DNA from: Paenibacillus methanolicus
GTDB taxonomy: Bacteria > Bacillota > Bacilli > Paenibacillales > Paenibacillaceae
DNA: 64,000 bases
Assembly (NCBI RefSeq): GCF_008124765.1
Contig: NZ_VNHS01000004.1
Location: forward strand, 1-64,000
Direction of reading: 5' to 3'
The notes under the pieces are model-generated. The model had not been told where the DNA came from. It ran no database searches and saw nothing but the letters and a program-made list of their open reading frames with translations. The position numbers were made by a program, and so were the translations under genes. This document shows, one piece after another, positions 38,718 to 48,977 of this stretch. Each line of letters begins with the position of its first letter. Positions within the stretch are counted from its first letter, which is position 1.

Positions 38718-40004
38718 ATGTCAACGGTAGTTGTTGTCGGAACACAATGGGGAGACGAGGGCAAAGGCAAGATCACCGACTTTCTCGCAGAGGGCGCCGA
38801 CGTCGTAGCCCGTTATCAAGGCGGTAACAACGCGGGCCACACGATTATGATTGGCAACAAGAAGTACAAGCTGACCATGGTGCCATCGGGTATTTTCAAT
38901 CAGGATAAAACATGCGTCATCGGCAACGGGATGGTTATCAACCCGCAAGCGCTGATCGACGAAATTAACTATATACATGAGAACGGCTTCAAGACGGACA
39001 ACCTGCGCATCAGCGACCGCGCGCACATCATCATGCCGTATCATCTGGTGCTCGACGGGCTGGAAGAAGAGCGCAAGGGCGACAACAAGATCGGCACGAC
39101 GCGCAAGGGCATCGGCCCGTGCTACATGGATAAAGCGGCGCGCAACGGCATCCGCATGGCGGACTTGCTGGATGCGGAAGAGTTCGAATCGAAGCTTCGC
39201 CGCCTCGTCGTGGAGAAGAACCAAGTAATCTCGCAAGTGTACGGCAGCGACGGCCTCGACGTAGAGAGCATTCTGACCGAATACATCGGCTATGCAGAAG
39301 TGCTGCGTCCGTACGTCACGGATACGTCCGTCGTGTTGAACGATGCGATCGACTCGGGCCAGAAGGTGCTGTTCGAAGGCGCGCAAGGCGTCATGCTGGA
39401 CATTGACCAGGGTACATATCCGTATGTCACGTCGTCGAACCCGTCGGCTGGCGGCGTGTGCATCGGCTCCGGCGTTGGACCGTCGAAGATTCAAGAGGTT
39501 GTCGGCGTGGCGAAAGCCTACACGACGCGCGTCGGCGACGGCCCGTTCCCGACCGAGCTGTCGAACCAGACGGGCGACTGGATTCGCGAGCGCGGCCATG
39601 AGTACGGCACGGTCACGGGTCGTCCGCGCCGCGTCGGCTGGTTCGACACGGTCGTCGTCCGCCATGCACGCCGCGTCAGCGGCATTACGGGCTTGTCCCT
39701 GAACTCCTTGGACGTCTTGTCCGGCCTCGAGACGGTTAAGATCTGCACGCACTACATGCTGCGCGGCGAAGTCATCGAGCACTATCCGGCGAGCCTGAAG
39801 CTGATCTCCGAGTGCGAAGCGGTGTACGAGGAGCTGCCGGGCTGGAGCGAGGACATCTCGAACGCGAAGACGTTGGCCGACCTGCCGGAGAACACGCGCC
39901 GTTACGTCGAGCGCGTATCCGAACTGACCGGCATTCCGATCTCGATCTTCTCCGTCGGCCGCAACCGCGAGCAGACGAACCAGATTCGTCCGATCTATAA
40001 ATAA
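38718..40004 (+). CDS. purA: Adenylosuccinate synthetase
   Basis: The product is 428 aa and makes adenylosuccinate from IMP, Asp and GTP, the first committed AMP step. GTP-binding [29 protein letters not shown] and [17 protein letters not shown] are all conserved. The ATG at 38718 is about 7 nt after GTGGGGG; two upstream in-frame starts are less well placed. It has its own promoter and terminator, with a putative PurR site upstream. Confidence 0.98.
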   Translation: MSTVVVVGTQWGDEGKGKITDFLAEGADVVARYQGGNNAGHTIMIGNKKYKLTMVPSGIFNQDKTCVIGNGMVINPQALIDEINYIHENGFKTDNLRISDRAHIIMPYHLVLDGLEEERKGDNKIGTTRKGIGPCYMDKAARNGIRMADLLDAEEFESKLRRLVVEKNQVISQVYGSDGLDVESILTEYIGYAEVLRPYVTDTSVVLNDAIDSGQKVLFEGAQGVMLDIDQGTYPYVTSSNPSAGGVCIGSGVGPSKIQEVVGVAKAYTTRVGDGPFPTELSNQTGDWIRERGHEYGTVTGRPRRVGWFDTVVVRHARRVSGITGLSLNSLDVLSGLETVKICTHYMLRGEVIEHYPASLKLISECEAVYEELPGWSEDISNAKTLADLPENTRRYVERVSELTGIPISIFSVGRNREQTNQIRPIYK

Positions 40005-40037
40005 GCCGCGAGTCCTGCCCGTTCGGCTAGATGGCGG

Positions 40038-40072
40038 AAGCCCCGATCCCTTCAAGGGATTGGGGCTTTTTT
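40038..40072 (+). terminator. Terminator of purA
   Basis: AAGCCCCGATCCC pairs with GGGATTGGGGCTT, followed by Ts. Confidence 0.93.
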
Positions 40073-40246
40073 GACGTTCGGCCGCCGCAAAACCAACCGT
40101 TTACACACCCAATTCGCCCCTTACGATCAAGTATATTTTACCAGTCTTGGTGAATGGTTCCGCAGCAGCGTGCCCATACTAGGAAGTAGGAAACAGGCAG
40201 GTATCCGGCTTGATAGGCGGGTGCGCAAGCGGAAAGGTGAGGAAAC

Positions 40247-41044
40247 ATGATTCTGAAAATGGTCAGTTGGCTGGGAAAAACGGTGGCGGCGGGATTAATT
40301 ATTAGCTTCTTGTCAATCTGGACGACGGGCTATGTCGTCAATAGTTATGTGGAGACGCTGCTCAAGCAATTCAACATCCCGCTCGAAATGAAGCCGATCG
40401 CGATGGACGGCGTATGGGGCGCCCTGTGGGGGGCGGACCCGGAGGTCAAGTCGGATGCCGGCGCGTTGGCCGCGGAAGCGGGGCAAGACGAAGGTGGCAC
40501 GGCGGATGAAGGCGGTCCGGCGAAAGACGGCGAGAAGGATGCGTCGGCCTCCACGCGGACGGAAGCGAGCAGCGGATCCGGCGAATCGGAAGAAGCGAAC
40601 GGCTCCCGTACGGCAGCTGCGGAAGGCGAAGGAAGCGAAGGCGATCAAGGCGGCGAGGCAAGCGGCGAACCGCTCGCGGTGGATGCGTACGGCGAGCTGC
40701 CGGACGGCATCGTCACCGATGTCGGGGGCGGAACGGGAACGAAGGCGAACAGCGGCGCGACATCGGAGGAAGACGGCACGGCGTTGGACGATGCCCGGGA
40801 GGGCGGCGTCGCGATGACGACGGAAGAGATGAGCGAAGCAAAGAACCGGATCAGCGCCGAGGATAAGAACGAGCTGTTCGACGTCATGATGAAAAAACTG
40901 CCGCAGGAAGCGTGGCAGAGCATCTCGACGATGATGGAAAACGGGCTGACGGAACAGGAAATGACGGACGTGGAGCAGTTGTTCGCCCAACATCTGAATC
41001 GGGAAGAATACGACCGGATGACCGAAATTCTGAGCAAATATTAA
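40247..41044 (+). CDS. Hypothetical membrane-anchored acidic protein
   Basis: I do not recognise this 265-aa protein. One N-terminal transmembrane helix (about residues 13-33) is followed by a long low-complexity stretch rich in Gly, Glu, Asp, Ala and Ser (about 65-195), probably disordered. A C-terminal helical segment of about 70 residues (MTTEEMSEAKNRISAEDKNE onwards, ending MTEILSKY) looks folded. The ATG has GGTGAGGAAAC upstream. It precedes the M23 peptidase and wal operon. A cell-envelope or sporulation role is only a guess from position. Confidence 0.7.
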   Translation: MILKMVSWLGKTVAAGLIISFLSIWTTGYVVNSYVETLLKQFNIPLEMKPIAMDGVWGALWGADPEVKSDAGALAAEAGQDEGGTADEGGPAKDGEKDASASTRTEASSGSGESEEANGSRTAAAEGEGSEGDQGGEASGEPLAVDAYGELPDGIVTDVGGGTGTKANSGATSEEDGTALDDAREGGVAMTTEEMSEAKNRISAEDKNELFDVMMKKLPQEAWQSISTMMENGLTEQEMTDVEQLFAQHLNREEYDRMTEILSKY

Positions 41045-41174
41045 TGTTTCGTAACCCGCCGTTTGGTTGATCGCCCTTTTAAGCGTATGATACAGTAGAC
41101 AACGGAGCCAATCGATGTAGATTTATGTCGAAATCGAGCAAAAGAATGTACCCGTACACGAAAAGGAGACGATC

Positions 41175-42710
41175 ATGTCTGTTTTTAACGAACCGGATCG
41201 GATCCGAAAGGGATGGAATTCTCTCCGGCAATCCTTTCGGCGCGCCCGATCTCATACATCCAGCAGCATAGAGCACGAAGAAGGCACGAACAAAGGCAAA
41301 CGCATTTTACATAGAAAACCGTTCATGTTGGCGGGGGGCGCGCTCGCCTTCCTGCTGATCGCCGGATTCAGCGGCGCGGAATATATGAAAGCCAATACGG
41401 TGGATTATTACGATGTGTACCGGAACGGAAGCTTGGTCGGGTCCGTCGCGACTCGGGAGCAGGTCGAGGCGCTCGTGGCGGAGCAGAAGAAAGCTATCGC
41501 GGCGGCGAATCCCGATGTCACGATGGAGCTCGACACCGGGACGATCACGTACAAGGCGCAGAGCGCCTACAAGGCGGCTCCGGATACGGACGGCACGCTG
41601 GACAAGCTGGCGGATCTGTTCGACTCGCATGCCATGGGCGTGGAGCTGAAGGTAGACGGCAAGGTCATCGCGGTCGTGAAGGACCAAGCGACGGCGGACA
41701 AGATCCTCGCCAGCGTCAAGAACCGCTATGCGCCTCAGGCCCCGCAAGCCAAGACGGCGGTGACCGCGCTCGCGTATACCGGAACGTCCAAGACGGCTTC
41801 GGCCACGCCATCCACGGTCGTGAAGTCCGTGAAGATCGTGGAGAGCGTCAGCACGGCGGCGGCGAGCGTCGATCCGAGCGCGATCGCCGATGCGGGCGAG
41901 GTTTACACGAAGATGATCAAGGGCAGCGTCAAGCCGACGAAATACACGGTGCAGGCCGGCGATTGCGTCGGATGCATCGCGGAGAAGTTCGACATTTCGC
42001 CGCAGGTCATTTATGAGAACAACAAATGGATTAAAGACGATATGATCAAGATCGGAGACGTGCTGGACCTGACGGTGCTGCAGCCCGAAGTGACGGTGCA
42101 GACGGTGGAGCATGTCACGGAGACGGAATCGATCGAACCGATCACGGTCATTCAGAAGAATAGCAACATGCGCGCCGGCGAATCGAAGGTCGTGCGCGAA
42201 GGCAAAGCCGGCAAGAAGAAAGTGGTTTATCAACTGACGAAGCAGAACGGTTACTTGATGAACGAGGAGCTGCTCGGCGAACAGGTGTTGGAGCCCTCCG
42301 TCCCCGCCATTGTCATGAAAGGGACGAAGGTCATACTCGGCGAAGGAACGGGCAGGTTCGCTTGGCCGGTAAGCGGCGCCAAATTGACCAGCAGTTACGG
42401 TACGAGATGGGGAAGGCTGCACAAGGGGATCGACTTGATCGGGAACAAGACGATTTTGGCCGCGGACAGCGGGGTCGTCTCATTCGCCGGTTACAAGAAC
42501 GGCCTTGGCAACGCGGTTATTATTAACCATAAAAACGGATATGAAACCATCTACGGCCATTTGAGCAAAGTTACCGTCGAGAAAGGCCAAGTCGTCGAAC
42601 AAGGAGACAAGCTCGGCATTATGGGCAACACCGGCCATTCGTTCGGGACGCATCTGCATTTCGAGATTCACAAGGACGGCAAGGTCCAGAATCCGATCAA
42701 ATATTTATAA
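41175..42710 (+). CDS. Peptidoglycan endopeptidase: LysM, G5 and M23 domains
   Basis: The product is 511 aa. A basic cytoplasmic tail precedes a transmembrane helix at about residues 53-70. Then comes a region of unknown fold, a LysM domain (about 256-300, YTVQAGDCVGCIAEKFDISP), a G5 domain (about 305-380) and a C-terminal M23 metallopeptidase (about 395-505). M23 zinc ligands are in HKGIDL and HLHFEI. It probably cleaves peptidoglycan crossbridges outside the cell. Position just ahead of walRK suggests it could be a Wal regulon member, but I could not confirm a WalR box. Confidence 0.92.
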   Translation: MSVFNEPDRIRKGWNSLRQSFRRARSHTSSSIEHEEGTNKGKRILHRKPFMLAGGALAFLLIAGFSGAEYMKANTVDYYDVYRNGSLVGSVATREQVEALVAEQKKAIAAANPDVTMELDTGTITYKAQSAYKAAPDTDGTLDKLADLFDSHAMGVELKVDGKVIAVVKDQATADKILASVKNRYAPQAPQAKTAVTALAYTGTSKTASATPSTVVKSVKIVESVSTAAASVDPSAIADAGEVYTKMIKGSVKPTKYTVQAGDCVGCIAEKFDISPQVIYENNKWIKDDMIKIGDVLDLTVLQPEVTVQTVEHVTETESIEPITVIQKNSNMRAGESKVVREGKAGKKKVVYQLTKQNGYLMNEELLGEQVLEPSVPAIVMKGTKVILGEGTGRFAWPVSGAKLTSSYGTRWGRLHKGIDLIGNKTILAADSGVVSFAGYKNGLGNAVIINHKNGYETIYGHLSKVTVEKGQVVEQGDKLGIMGNTGHSFGTHLHFEIHKDGKVQNPIKYL

Positions 42711-42720
42711 TTCTTACTCG

Positions 42721-42760
42721 GCGCTGCCGTGGCCTGAACGGGCCATGGCGGCGCTTTTTT
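42721..42760 (+). terminator. Terminator of the M23 peptidase gene
   Basis: A 14-bp stem, GCGCTGCCGTGGCC with GGCCATGGCGGCGC (two G-U pairs), is followed by six Ts. Confidence 0.93.
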
Positions 42761-42938
42761 ACGTAGGCCGGGAGAAAGCGCGGGCGGACGGAGAATATTT
42801 TCCGGAATGCGGCTTACATGAGGGAACTTTCATTGGGACAACCCCGGTACCTATGATAGAATAGACGAGTGGCCAAGCGGCATGAATGCTGGGTTTGGCA
42901 AGCAAAATGACAAGCAATGCGACAGGCGGTGGCGTTAG

Positions 42939-43694
42939 TTGCACGGTAAAATTTTGGTCGTCGATGACGAACAGCCGATTGCGGATATTTTAAAGTTCAA
43001 TTTGGAGAAGGAAGGCTATCAGGTCATCTGCGCGTTCGATGGCGGCGAGGCGGTCAAGCTCGCGTTCGAAGAGCGGCCGGACCTGATTTTGCTTGATTTG
43101 ATGCTGCCCGTGAAGGATGGCATGGACGTGTGCCGCGAAGTGCGCGCGCGTCTGCAGACGCCGATCATCATGCTGACCGCCAAGGACACGGAACTCGACA
43201 AGGTGCTGGGCCTTGAGCTAGGCGCGGACGATTACGTCACGAAGCCGTTCAGCACGCGCGAGCTTCTCGCCCGGGTGAAGGCGCATCTGCGCCGGCAGAA
43301 GAACGAGCAGGGCGCAAGCGGACAGGCGGCCGCGGCGGGTACGGCGCAAGCGCAGGCGGAGGAGAAGCAAGGGCTTTCCCTATTCAACTTGTTTATCGAT
43401 ACGGATATGTACGTGGTGTATAAGGACAACGAACCGCTCGATCTGACGCATCGCGAATACGAGCTGGTGTATTATCTGGCCCGCAACAGCGGCAAAGTGA
43501 TGACGCGCGAGCATCTGCTCCAGGCGGTATGGGGCTTCGAATACTTCGGCGACGTGCGCACGGTGGACGTGACGATCCGCCGGCTGCGGGAGAAGATCGA
43601 GGATGATCCGAGCCGTCCGGAATACATTATGACGCGCCGTGGCCTCGGGTATATGATGCGCAATCCGAAGTCCGGAGGCTTCGGAGCCGGATGA
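42939..43694 (+). CDS. walR: Response regulator WalR (YycF)
   Basis: The product is 251 aa, OmpR family. The receiver domain begins [20 protein letters not shown], with the phospho-Asp in LILLDLMLP and the signalling Lys in YVTKPFS. A long Ala/Gln-rich linker (about residues 125-150) leads to the winged helix with [19 protein letters not shown] and [13 protein letters not shown]. It starts at a TTG (42939) with AGGCGGTGG upstream. WalR is the essential regulator of cell-wall hydrolases. Its stop overlaps walK by 4 nt. Confidence 0.97.
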   Translation: MHGKILVVDDEQPIADILKFNLEKEGYQVICAFDGGEAVKLAFEERPDLILLDLMLPVKDGMDVCREVRARLQTPIIMLTAKDTELDKVLGLELGADDYVTKPFSTRELLARVKAHLRRQKNEQGASGQAAAAGTAQAQAEEKQGLSLFNLFIDTDMYVVYKDNEPLDLTHREYELVYYLARNSGKVMTREHLLQAVWGFEYFGDVRTVDVTIRRLREKIEDDPSRPEYIMTRRGLGYMMRNPKSGGFGAG

Positions 43695-45523
43695 ACGGCG
43701 TTCGATTTTTTCGATCCATTCAGGTCAAGCTGATCATTATCTACGTGCTGCTCATTCTGATCGCGATGCAGCTGATCGGCGTTTATTTCATCAGCACGAT
43801 GAAGACGTCGCTGACGTCGAATTTCACGACGAACATGAACAACCAGGCGGACGTACTCGCGGGCTTCGCGGCCGAGAAGCTGAACGCCCGGACCGAGAAG
43901 CCGGGGGAGGACGAACAAGCGGGGGAGGACGACCTCAGCTCGCTCGTGCGCAACCTGTTCAGCATCAACGAAGCGGAGATCCAGCTGATCGACGCGAGCG
44001 GCAAGGTGCTGGCCACGTCGCTGTCGATTCATCAGGAATACGTCGGCAAGAAGAATACGGCGCTCGCGGTCAGCCGCGCCCTGCAGGGCATCCGGGACAA
44101 CGAGGAAGAGATTATCGACGAGGACAACGTCCGCAAGAAGATCATCGCCAAGCCCGTTCTGTACGAGAGCAAAATCGTCGGCGCCGTCTACATGGTCGCT
44201 TCGATGAAGGAGCTCTACGCGACGGTGAACCGGATCAACCGGATTTTCATGTCGGGCATGCTCATCGCGCTCGGCCTGACCGGGGTGCTCGGCATTCTGC
44301 TGGCGCATACGATCACGAGTCCGATCAAAGGGCTGACCCGCCAGGCGGCCGCGGTCGCGGAAGGGCGGTTCGACCGTCAGGTTCCGGTGCATGGCGACGA
44401 CGAGATCGGCCGGCTTAGCGAAGTGTTCAACAACATGACGATGCGGCTGCGCGAAGCGCTCGAGACGAACGAGGAAGAGAAGGAGAAGCTCGCCTCGATT
44501 CTCGCCAACATGAGCGACGGCGTCGTCGCGACGGACGAACAGGGCGTCGTCATGATCGCCAACCGGCGCGCGCGGGAGATGCTGCAGAGCGACTGCCAAG
44601 AGCGTCCGCTGTCCGAGTTGTTCGATATGGACGACCGGTATCTGCAGGCAATGCTGGGCGGCGGCGGCGAGTCGTCGACCGTCATTCACCGCCAGCATCC
44701 GGACGAGGAGCTCGACGAGGTGATGCGCGTGACCTTCACCCCGATTCATCGCCGGGACAAAGGCATATCCGGCGCGATCGCCGTCCTGCAGGACGTGACG
44801 GAGCAGGAGAAGCTGGAGCAATCCCGCCGCGAGTTCGTCGCGAACGTCTCGCACGAGCTGCGGACGCCGCTGACGACGATCAAGAGTTACGCGGAAGCGC
44901 TGGACGACGGGGCGATGGATGACCGCGAGCTCGCCCAGCGGTTCGTCTCCGTGATCCGGAACGAGACCGAGCGGATGATCCGGCTGGTCACCGACCTGCT
45001 GCATTTATCGCGCCTCGATTCCAACCAAGCTCCGCTGCGCCGCCAGTCGACGAGCGTACCGGAGATGCTGGAGGAAGTGGCCGACCGGTTCTCGTTCCAG
45101 ATGCGCAAGAAATCGATCCGCTCGACCGTTCGCGTCGAGGACGGCATCAAGCACGTGCTGCTGGACCGGGATCAGATCGACCAGGTGCTAGACAATCTCG
45201 TCTCCAACGCGATCAAATATACGCTCGACGGCGGCCGGATCGAGATCGTCGCGAGCAAGCCGGACCCTGGTTCCATCGCGATTCGGGTGAAGGACACCGG
45301 CATCGGCATCTCGCGCAAAGATTTAAGCCGCATCTTCGACCGGTTCTACCGGGTGGACAAGGCGCGCTCCCGCAATATGGGCGGCACGGGTCTGGGGCTC
45401 TCTATTGCCCGGGAAATCGTCAAGGCGCACGGCGGCACGATCGCCCTCGATTCGGAACCGAACGAAGGCACGACCGTAACCGTCACGCTGCCCGCCCTCC
45501 ATGAGGGAGGTGCGGCGTCATGA
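43691..45523 (+). CDS. walK: Sensor histidine kinase WalK (YycG)
   Basis: The product is 610 aa. TM1 (about residues 12-35) and TM2 (about 182-205) enclose an extracellular Cache-like domain with an acidic insert (about residues 58-76). Then follow HAMP (about 206-260), PAS (about 270-370), HisKA with the phosphorylated His in [16 protein letters not shown], and HATPase with [11 protein letters not shown] and [13 protein letters not shown]. It phosphorylates WalR in response to wall state and is tuned by YycH and YycI. It overlaps yycH by 4 nt. Confidence 0.97.
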   Translation: MNGVRFFRSIQVKLIIIYVLLILIAMQLIGVYFISTMKTSLTSNFTTNMNNQADVLAGFAAEKLNARTEKPGEDEQAGEDDLSSLVRNLFSINEAEIQLIDASGKVLATSLSIHQEYVGKKNTALAVSRALQGIRDNEEEIIDEDNVRKKIIAKPVLYESKIVGAVYMVASMKELYATVNRINRIFMSGMLIALGLTGVLGILLAHTITSPIKGLTRQAAAVAEGRFDRQVPVHGDDEIGRLSEVFNNMTMRLREALETNEEEKEKLASILANMSDGVVATDEQGVVMIANRRAREMLQSDCQERPLSELFDMDDRYLQAMLGGGGESSTVIHRQHPDEELDEVMRVTFTPIHRRDKGISGAIAVLQDVTEQEKLEQSRREFVANVSHELRTPLTTIKSYAEALDDGAMDDRELAQRFVSVIRNETERMIRLVTDLLHLSRLDSNQAPLRRQSTSVPEMLEEVADRFSFQMRKKSIRSTVRVEDGIKHVLLDRDQIDQVLDNLVSNAIKYTLDGGRIEIVASKPDPGSIAIRVKDTGIGISRKDLSRIFDRFYRVDKARSRNMGGTGLGLSIAREIVKAHGGTIALDSEPNEGTTVTVTLPALHEGGAAS

Positions 45524-46992
45524 TGGAGAAGATCAAGACGGTGCTGCTCGTTTTCCTGGTCGCGCTCAGTCTGCTGCAGAGCTATTGGCTGGCATACAGC
45601 ATGCCGGGCATCGGGGTGACGGTCAGCCAGAAGCAGGATTACGTGAAAGCCGATCTGAAGAGCGACGAGGAGAAACTGGAAAATTTGATTTTCCCCGAGG
45701 ATATGGTGCTGCACTTCGGCAGCAACCAGCACACGCTGCTCTACCCGGAGACCAACTTCTACGACCTGATCTTCGATCGGGTAAGAGGAAGGGAGTTCAA
45801 GGACTTCCAACGCGATGCGCGTTATGCCGTCGATTGGGACGAAGTGCGCGCCCAGAGCATCGGCGTCGAGCTGCGCTTCGGCACGGGCGTGCCGGTCGAG
45901 CTTTTGTCCAAGGTGTTGAAGCTGTCGGAGGGCGACTCGATCTTCCAGAACGACTCGATCTCGAATATATGGATTTTCAAAAGTCCGGCGCGCGAGGAAG
46001 TAAGCACGTACTTCTTCAGCACGGACGGCACGACCGTCTACGAGTCCGTGCGCGCGGACTTGACGGTGCGCGACGTGCAGAACTACGTGGGCTTCGGCCA
46101 ATATTGGACGCCTTATCAATATGTCGCGCCGAATCTGTACTTGGCGAAGGAGCCGCTGCAGGCGGTCGAAGCGGTCGTTGGCTTCAGTACGTACACGCCG
46201 GAGCAGATGCAGCATAACCTGTTCTCCGATCCGAGCGCCACGCGGGCGATCAACGACGAGAACGACGTGCAGACGTATACCGACCACAAGCGCGGTCTTC
46301 AGGTGGAGCAAGGCGGCCGGTGGATCCGGTATACCGATCCGGCGCCGGCGCAAGATTCCGTCGCCGAGCGGGTGAGCGAGAACGTCTACGCTTCCATCCA
46401 GTTCATTAACGAGCATGGAGGCTGGGACGGAAGACACCGGTTCATCGAGCCCGGCATGGCGGGCGGCGAACAGATGATTCGTTATCAGCAATATTACGGG
46501 GCGTTCCCGGTACTCTCCAAGAAGCCGTTCCTGTACGGGGAGATGCTGCTTCGCATGCAGCAGGGGGTCGTCACGGAATACGAACGCTCGATCGCGACGA
46601 TGGCCGATACCGAAGACCGCAAAGAAGTGCGCTGGCTGCCGGGCGGGAGCCTGCTCAGTCAGACGCTGGCCGGCTATAGCCGGCGGGGCGAGGTGGAAGC
46701 GATATTCCCGGCGGTCGAGGTCGAATTGGTCGAGGGACGCACGGAAGCCGATGCGGACAAGCTCCGGGTGACCCCGATATGGGCTGTCCGTCTGCGCGAC
46801 GGTTCGCAGGAGAAGCTGCTGTCCGCCGTGGCGGGCAGTCGCAAGCCGGCGGCCGGCGAACCGGGCGGGGCGGATAAGGATAATCCGGGGGCGCTGCCCG
46901 GCGGGCTATCGCTCGGCGGAACGGCGGGAAGTCTGGGCGCCGTCGGCGTGCAGCTATCGACCGGCGCCAGCCTGCCGGATATGCGGAGGTAA
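45520..46992 (+). CDS. yycH: Wal two-component regulator YycH (WalH)
   Basis: The product is 490 aa with one N-terminal transmembrane helix (KTVLLVFLVALSLLQSYWLA) and a large extracellular part. The conserved VLLVFLVALSLLQSYWLAYS start and the later region with YGAFPVLSKKPF are family features. In Bacillus YycH acts with YycI to restrain WalK. The C-terminal ~45 residues are Gly/Pro-rich and variable. The start overlaps the end of walK; yycI follows 6 bp later. Confidence 0.93.
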   Translation: MMEKIKTVLLVFLVALSLLQSYWLAYSMPGIGVTVSQKQDYVKADLKSDEEKLENLIFPEDMVLHFGSNQHTLLYPETNFYDLIFDRVRGREFKDFQRDARYAVDWDEVRAQSIGVELRFGTGVPVELLSKVLKLSEGDSIFQNDSISNIWIFKSPAREEVSTYFFSTDGTTVYESVRADLTVRDVQNYVGFGQYWTPYQYVAPNLYLAKEPLQAVEAVVGFSTYTPEQMQHNLFSDPSATRAINDENDVQTYTDHKRGLQVEQGGRWIRYTDPAPAQDSVAERVSENVYASIQFINEHGGWDGRHRFIEPGMAGGEQMIRYQQYYGAFPVLSKKPFLYGEMLLRMQQGVVTEYERSIATMADTEDRKEVRWLPGGSLLSQTLAGYSRRGEVEAIFPAVEVELVEGRTEADADKLRVTPIWAVRLRDGSQEKLLSAVAGSRKPAAGEPGGADKDNPGALPGGLSLGGTAGSLGAVGVQLSTGASLPDMRR

Positions 46993-46998
46993 CGGCGG

Positions 46999-47751
46999 AT
47001 GGATTGGAGACGCGCGAAAAGCGTATTGATATTGGCGTTCCTGCTGCTGAACGTGGCGCTCGGCTATCAGTTGTGGTCGAGCTATGGGGAAGGGTTCAGC
47101 GCGAGCGCGGACGTGAACGATCTGCCGCCGGAGACGCTGGCCGTCATCCAGGAGAAGCGAATCTCCGTGCAGGCGAACATTCCGGCGGAGACGCCGGAGC
47201 TGCGGGATTTGACGTACCGGGCGGAGGCGCCGCTCGGCAGCGGAGAACGCACGATGCTGAAGAAACCGGTCGCGAGCAAGGCCGTCTACAACGAGCAGGA
47301 GCTGAGACAGGCGCTGGGCGGCGAGATCCCGGGCCTGGCGCAGTACCAGTTCGATCAGTCGGTCAGCCGCGACGGCGTGGACGGCGTGTTCGTGCTGTAC
47401 CGGATGATCGACGGGCGGCCGATGTTCGACGTGAAGCTGGAGCTGTTCTACAGCAATCAGCGCATCGTCGCCTATCGTCAGGACCGCATCGAGCTGCTGC
47501 CCGCCGAACAGTCGCAGAAGCAGGAAGTGCTGCCGGCCACGAAGGCGGCGGCGAGCCTGATCGACCGCAACTATTTGCCGGTGGGCGCCGTCATTAAAGA
47601 GATCAAGCTGGGCTATCACCATGGCCAGATTTTCGACTCGCAGACCCAGGTATCCGCGCCTTCGTGGCGGGTGCTGCTGGAGGACGGCACGGCGTATTAC
47701 GTCTACGCGATCAGCGGCGAAGTTGTAACGGGCAAAGAAGAAGGACAGTAG
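46999..47751 (+). CDS. yycI: Wal two-component regulator YycI (WalI)
   Basis: The product is 250 aa. It has a single N-terminal helix (AKSVLILAFLLLNVALGYQL), and MDWRRAKSVLILAFLLLN is the typical YycI start. The extracellular domain contains YRMIDGRPMFDVKLELFY and SYxD-like segments, ending YYVYAISGEVV. It forms a complex with YycH and WalK at the membrane. An ATG follows a GGAGGTAACGG site that overlaps the end of yycH. Confidence 0.93.
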   Translation: MDWRRAKSVLILAFLLLNVALGYQLWSSYGEGFSASADVNDLPPETLAVIQEKRISVQANIPAETPELRDLTYRAEAPLGSGERTMLKKPVASKAVYNEQELRQALGGEIPGLAQYQFDQSVSRDGVDGVFVLYRMIDGRPMFDVKLELFYSNQRIVAYRQDRIELLPAEQSQKQEVLPATKAAASLIDRNYLPVGAVIKEIKLGYHHGQIFDSQTQVSAPSWRVLLEDGTAYYVYAISGEVVTGKEEGQ

Positions 47752-47805
47752 ACAACAAGGCGCCTTATGCAACCAGGGAGAGGGAAAGGACAGGTTAAAC
47801 GAGCT

Positions 47806-48648
47806 ATGGGGATGCGGTTTACCGTACTGTCGAGCGGATCGACGGGCAACGCGACCATCGTGCAGAGCGATGAGGCGGCGGTGCTTGTGGACGTCGGAAT
47901 GAGTGTAAAAAAAATGGAGGAGCTTATGCGGGAGCGGGGCATCGCGGGCCATCACTTGGACGCGATTCTCGTTACCCACGAGCACTCTGACCATATTAAG
48001 GGCTTGGGGGCGTTCGCCCGCAAGTTCAACCTGCCGATCTTCGCGAACGAGGCGACGTGGGCTGCGCTGGAGCGCCATGTCGGCAAAATCGAGCCGGAGA
48101 AGCGGGTCATCATGCAGACGGGGGAAACGCTGACGTTCGGCGATCTGCGGACGACCTCGTACGCGATCTCGCATGACGCCGCGGAGCCGGTCGGCTACGT
48201 GTTCGAGGACGAGGACGTCAAGCTGAGCCTGGCGACCGACCTCGGTTACGTGAGCGACAAAGTGCGCAAGATGATCGAAGATTCCGACGTGCTCGTGCTC
48301 GAGTCGAACCACGACGTGGATATGCTCCGCATGGGGCATTACCCGTGGAGCACGAAGCGACGGATCTTGAGCGACGTCGGCCATCTCTCGAACGAGGCGG
48401 CCGGCGAGGCGCTCTGTTATTTGATGACGGACCGGACGAAGCGGGTGTATCTGGCGCATCTCAGTCTGGACCATAATTTGATGGACTTGGCGAAGCTTAC
48501 CGTTAATAATGTATTAGAAGGCAATGGGCATTTCTTCCGCGCGGACGAATACCCGCTGCGGGAGACGTATCACGACCGGCCTACGCCATGGGACGAAGTG
48601 AGGCGGAAACAAGCGTATCTAGCTCTAGGTCGAGTGCAGCGGCTTTAA
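47806..48648 (+). CDS. walJ: MBL-fold phosphodiesterase/exonuclease WalJ (YycJ)
   Basis: The product is about 280 aa, a metallo-beta-lactamase fold. It starts GMRFTVLSSGSTGNATIV. The metal motif is LVTHEHSDHIKGLG, with SLATDLGYVSD and LVLESNHDVDMLRMG following. YycJ-type proteins are DNA exonucleases linked to mismatch repair and to replication/division coordination. The start is one of two close ATGs (47806 or 47812) after AAAGGACAGG. The last 68 bp overlap a minus-strand gene tail to tail. Confidence 0.94.
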   Translation: MGMRFTVLSSGSTGNATIVQSDEAAVLVDVGMSVKKMEELMRERGIAGHHLDAILVTHEHSDHIKGLGAFARKFNLPIFANEATWAALERHVGKIEPEKRVIMQTGETLTFGDLRTTSYAISHDAAEPVGYVFEDEDVKLSLATDLGYVSDKVRKMIEDSDVLVLESNHDVDMLRMGHYPWSTKRRILSDVGHLSNEAAGEALCYLMTDRTKRVYLAHLSLDHNLMDLAKLTVNNVLEGNGHFFRADEYPLRETYHDRPTPWDEVRRKQAYLALGRVQRL

Positions 48649-48805
48649 GCGCGATTTCCTCGCGGGTGAGGAGTCCTTTCTCGATGAGGAGTTCCGTCAT
48701 CGCGCCGAGGCTGAGCAGCAGGCGGTAGTGATCCTCTTTCAAATCGGCCAGTTTGGCGGCCAGATGGACGTGTTCCATCGCAGTGGATGATTGACGCGGT
48801 TTCAT
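48581..48805 (-). CDS. Small hypothetical helical protein, antisense to the walJ end
   Basis: The product is 74 aa, mostly helical: EHVHLAAKLADLKEDHYRLL, then LGAMTELLIEKGLLTREEIA. The second part resembles the short helix-turn-helix 'TELLIEKGLLT.EE' seen at the start of nitrile-hydratase-like and related small proteins; I do not infer a function. The ATG at 48805 has AAAGGAG 8 nt upstream, strong support that it is translated. It runs against the wal operon and overlaps walJ by 68 bp. Confidence 0.72.
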   Translation of the reverse strand: MKPRQSSTAMEHVHLAAKLADLKEDHYRLLLSLGAMTELLIEKGLLTREEIALKAAALDLELDTLVSASLRPMA

Positions 48806-48977
48806 CAATATCGCTCCTTTGGTTATGCGGCAACGCGTGCTAGCGCAAAATCTAGCATATATTTCCGCATTTCGTTCATACTCTATTATTAGTGTAGGCG
48901 ATTCTTCCGATATCATTCCTAGATTCGTAAAAAAACAGTTCTTGATGCCAGCAGGACATCGAGAGGAGCGATTATAG

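Noticed and set aside
38721-40055. A 444-codon minus-strand frame antisense to purA
   Set aside because: Antisense artefact; purA is fully conserved on the plus strand.
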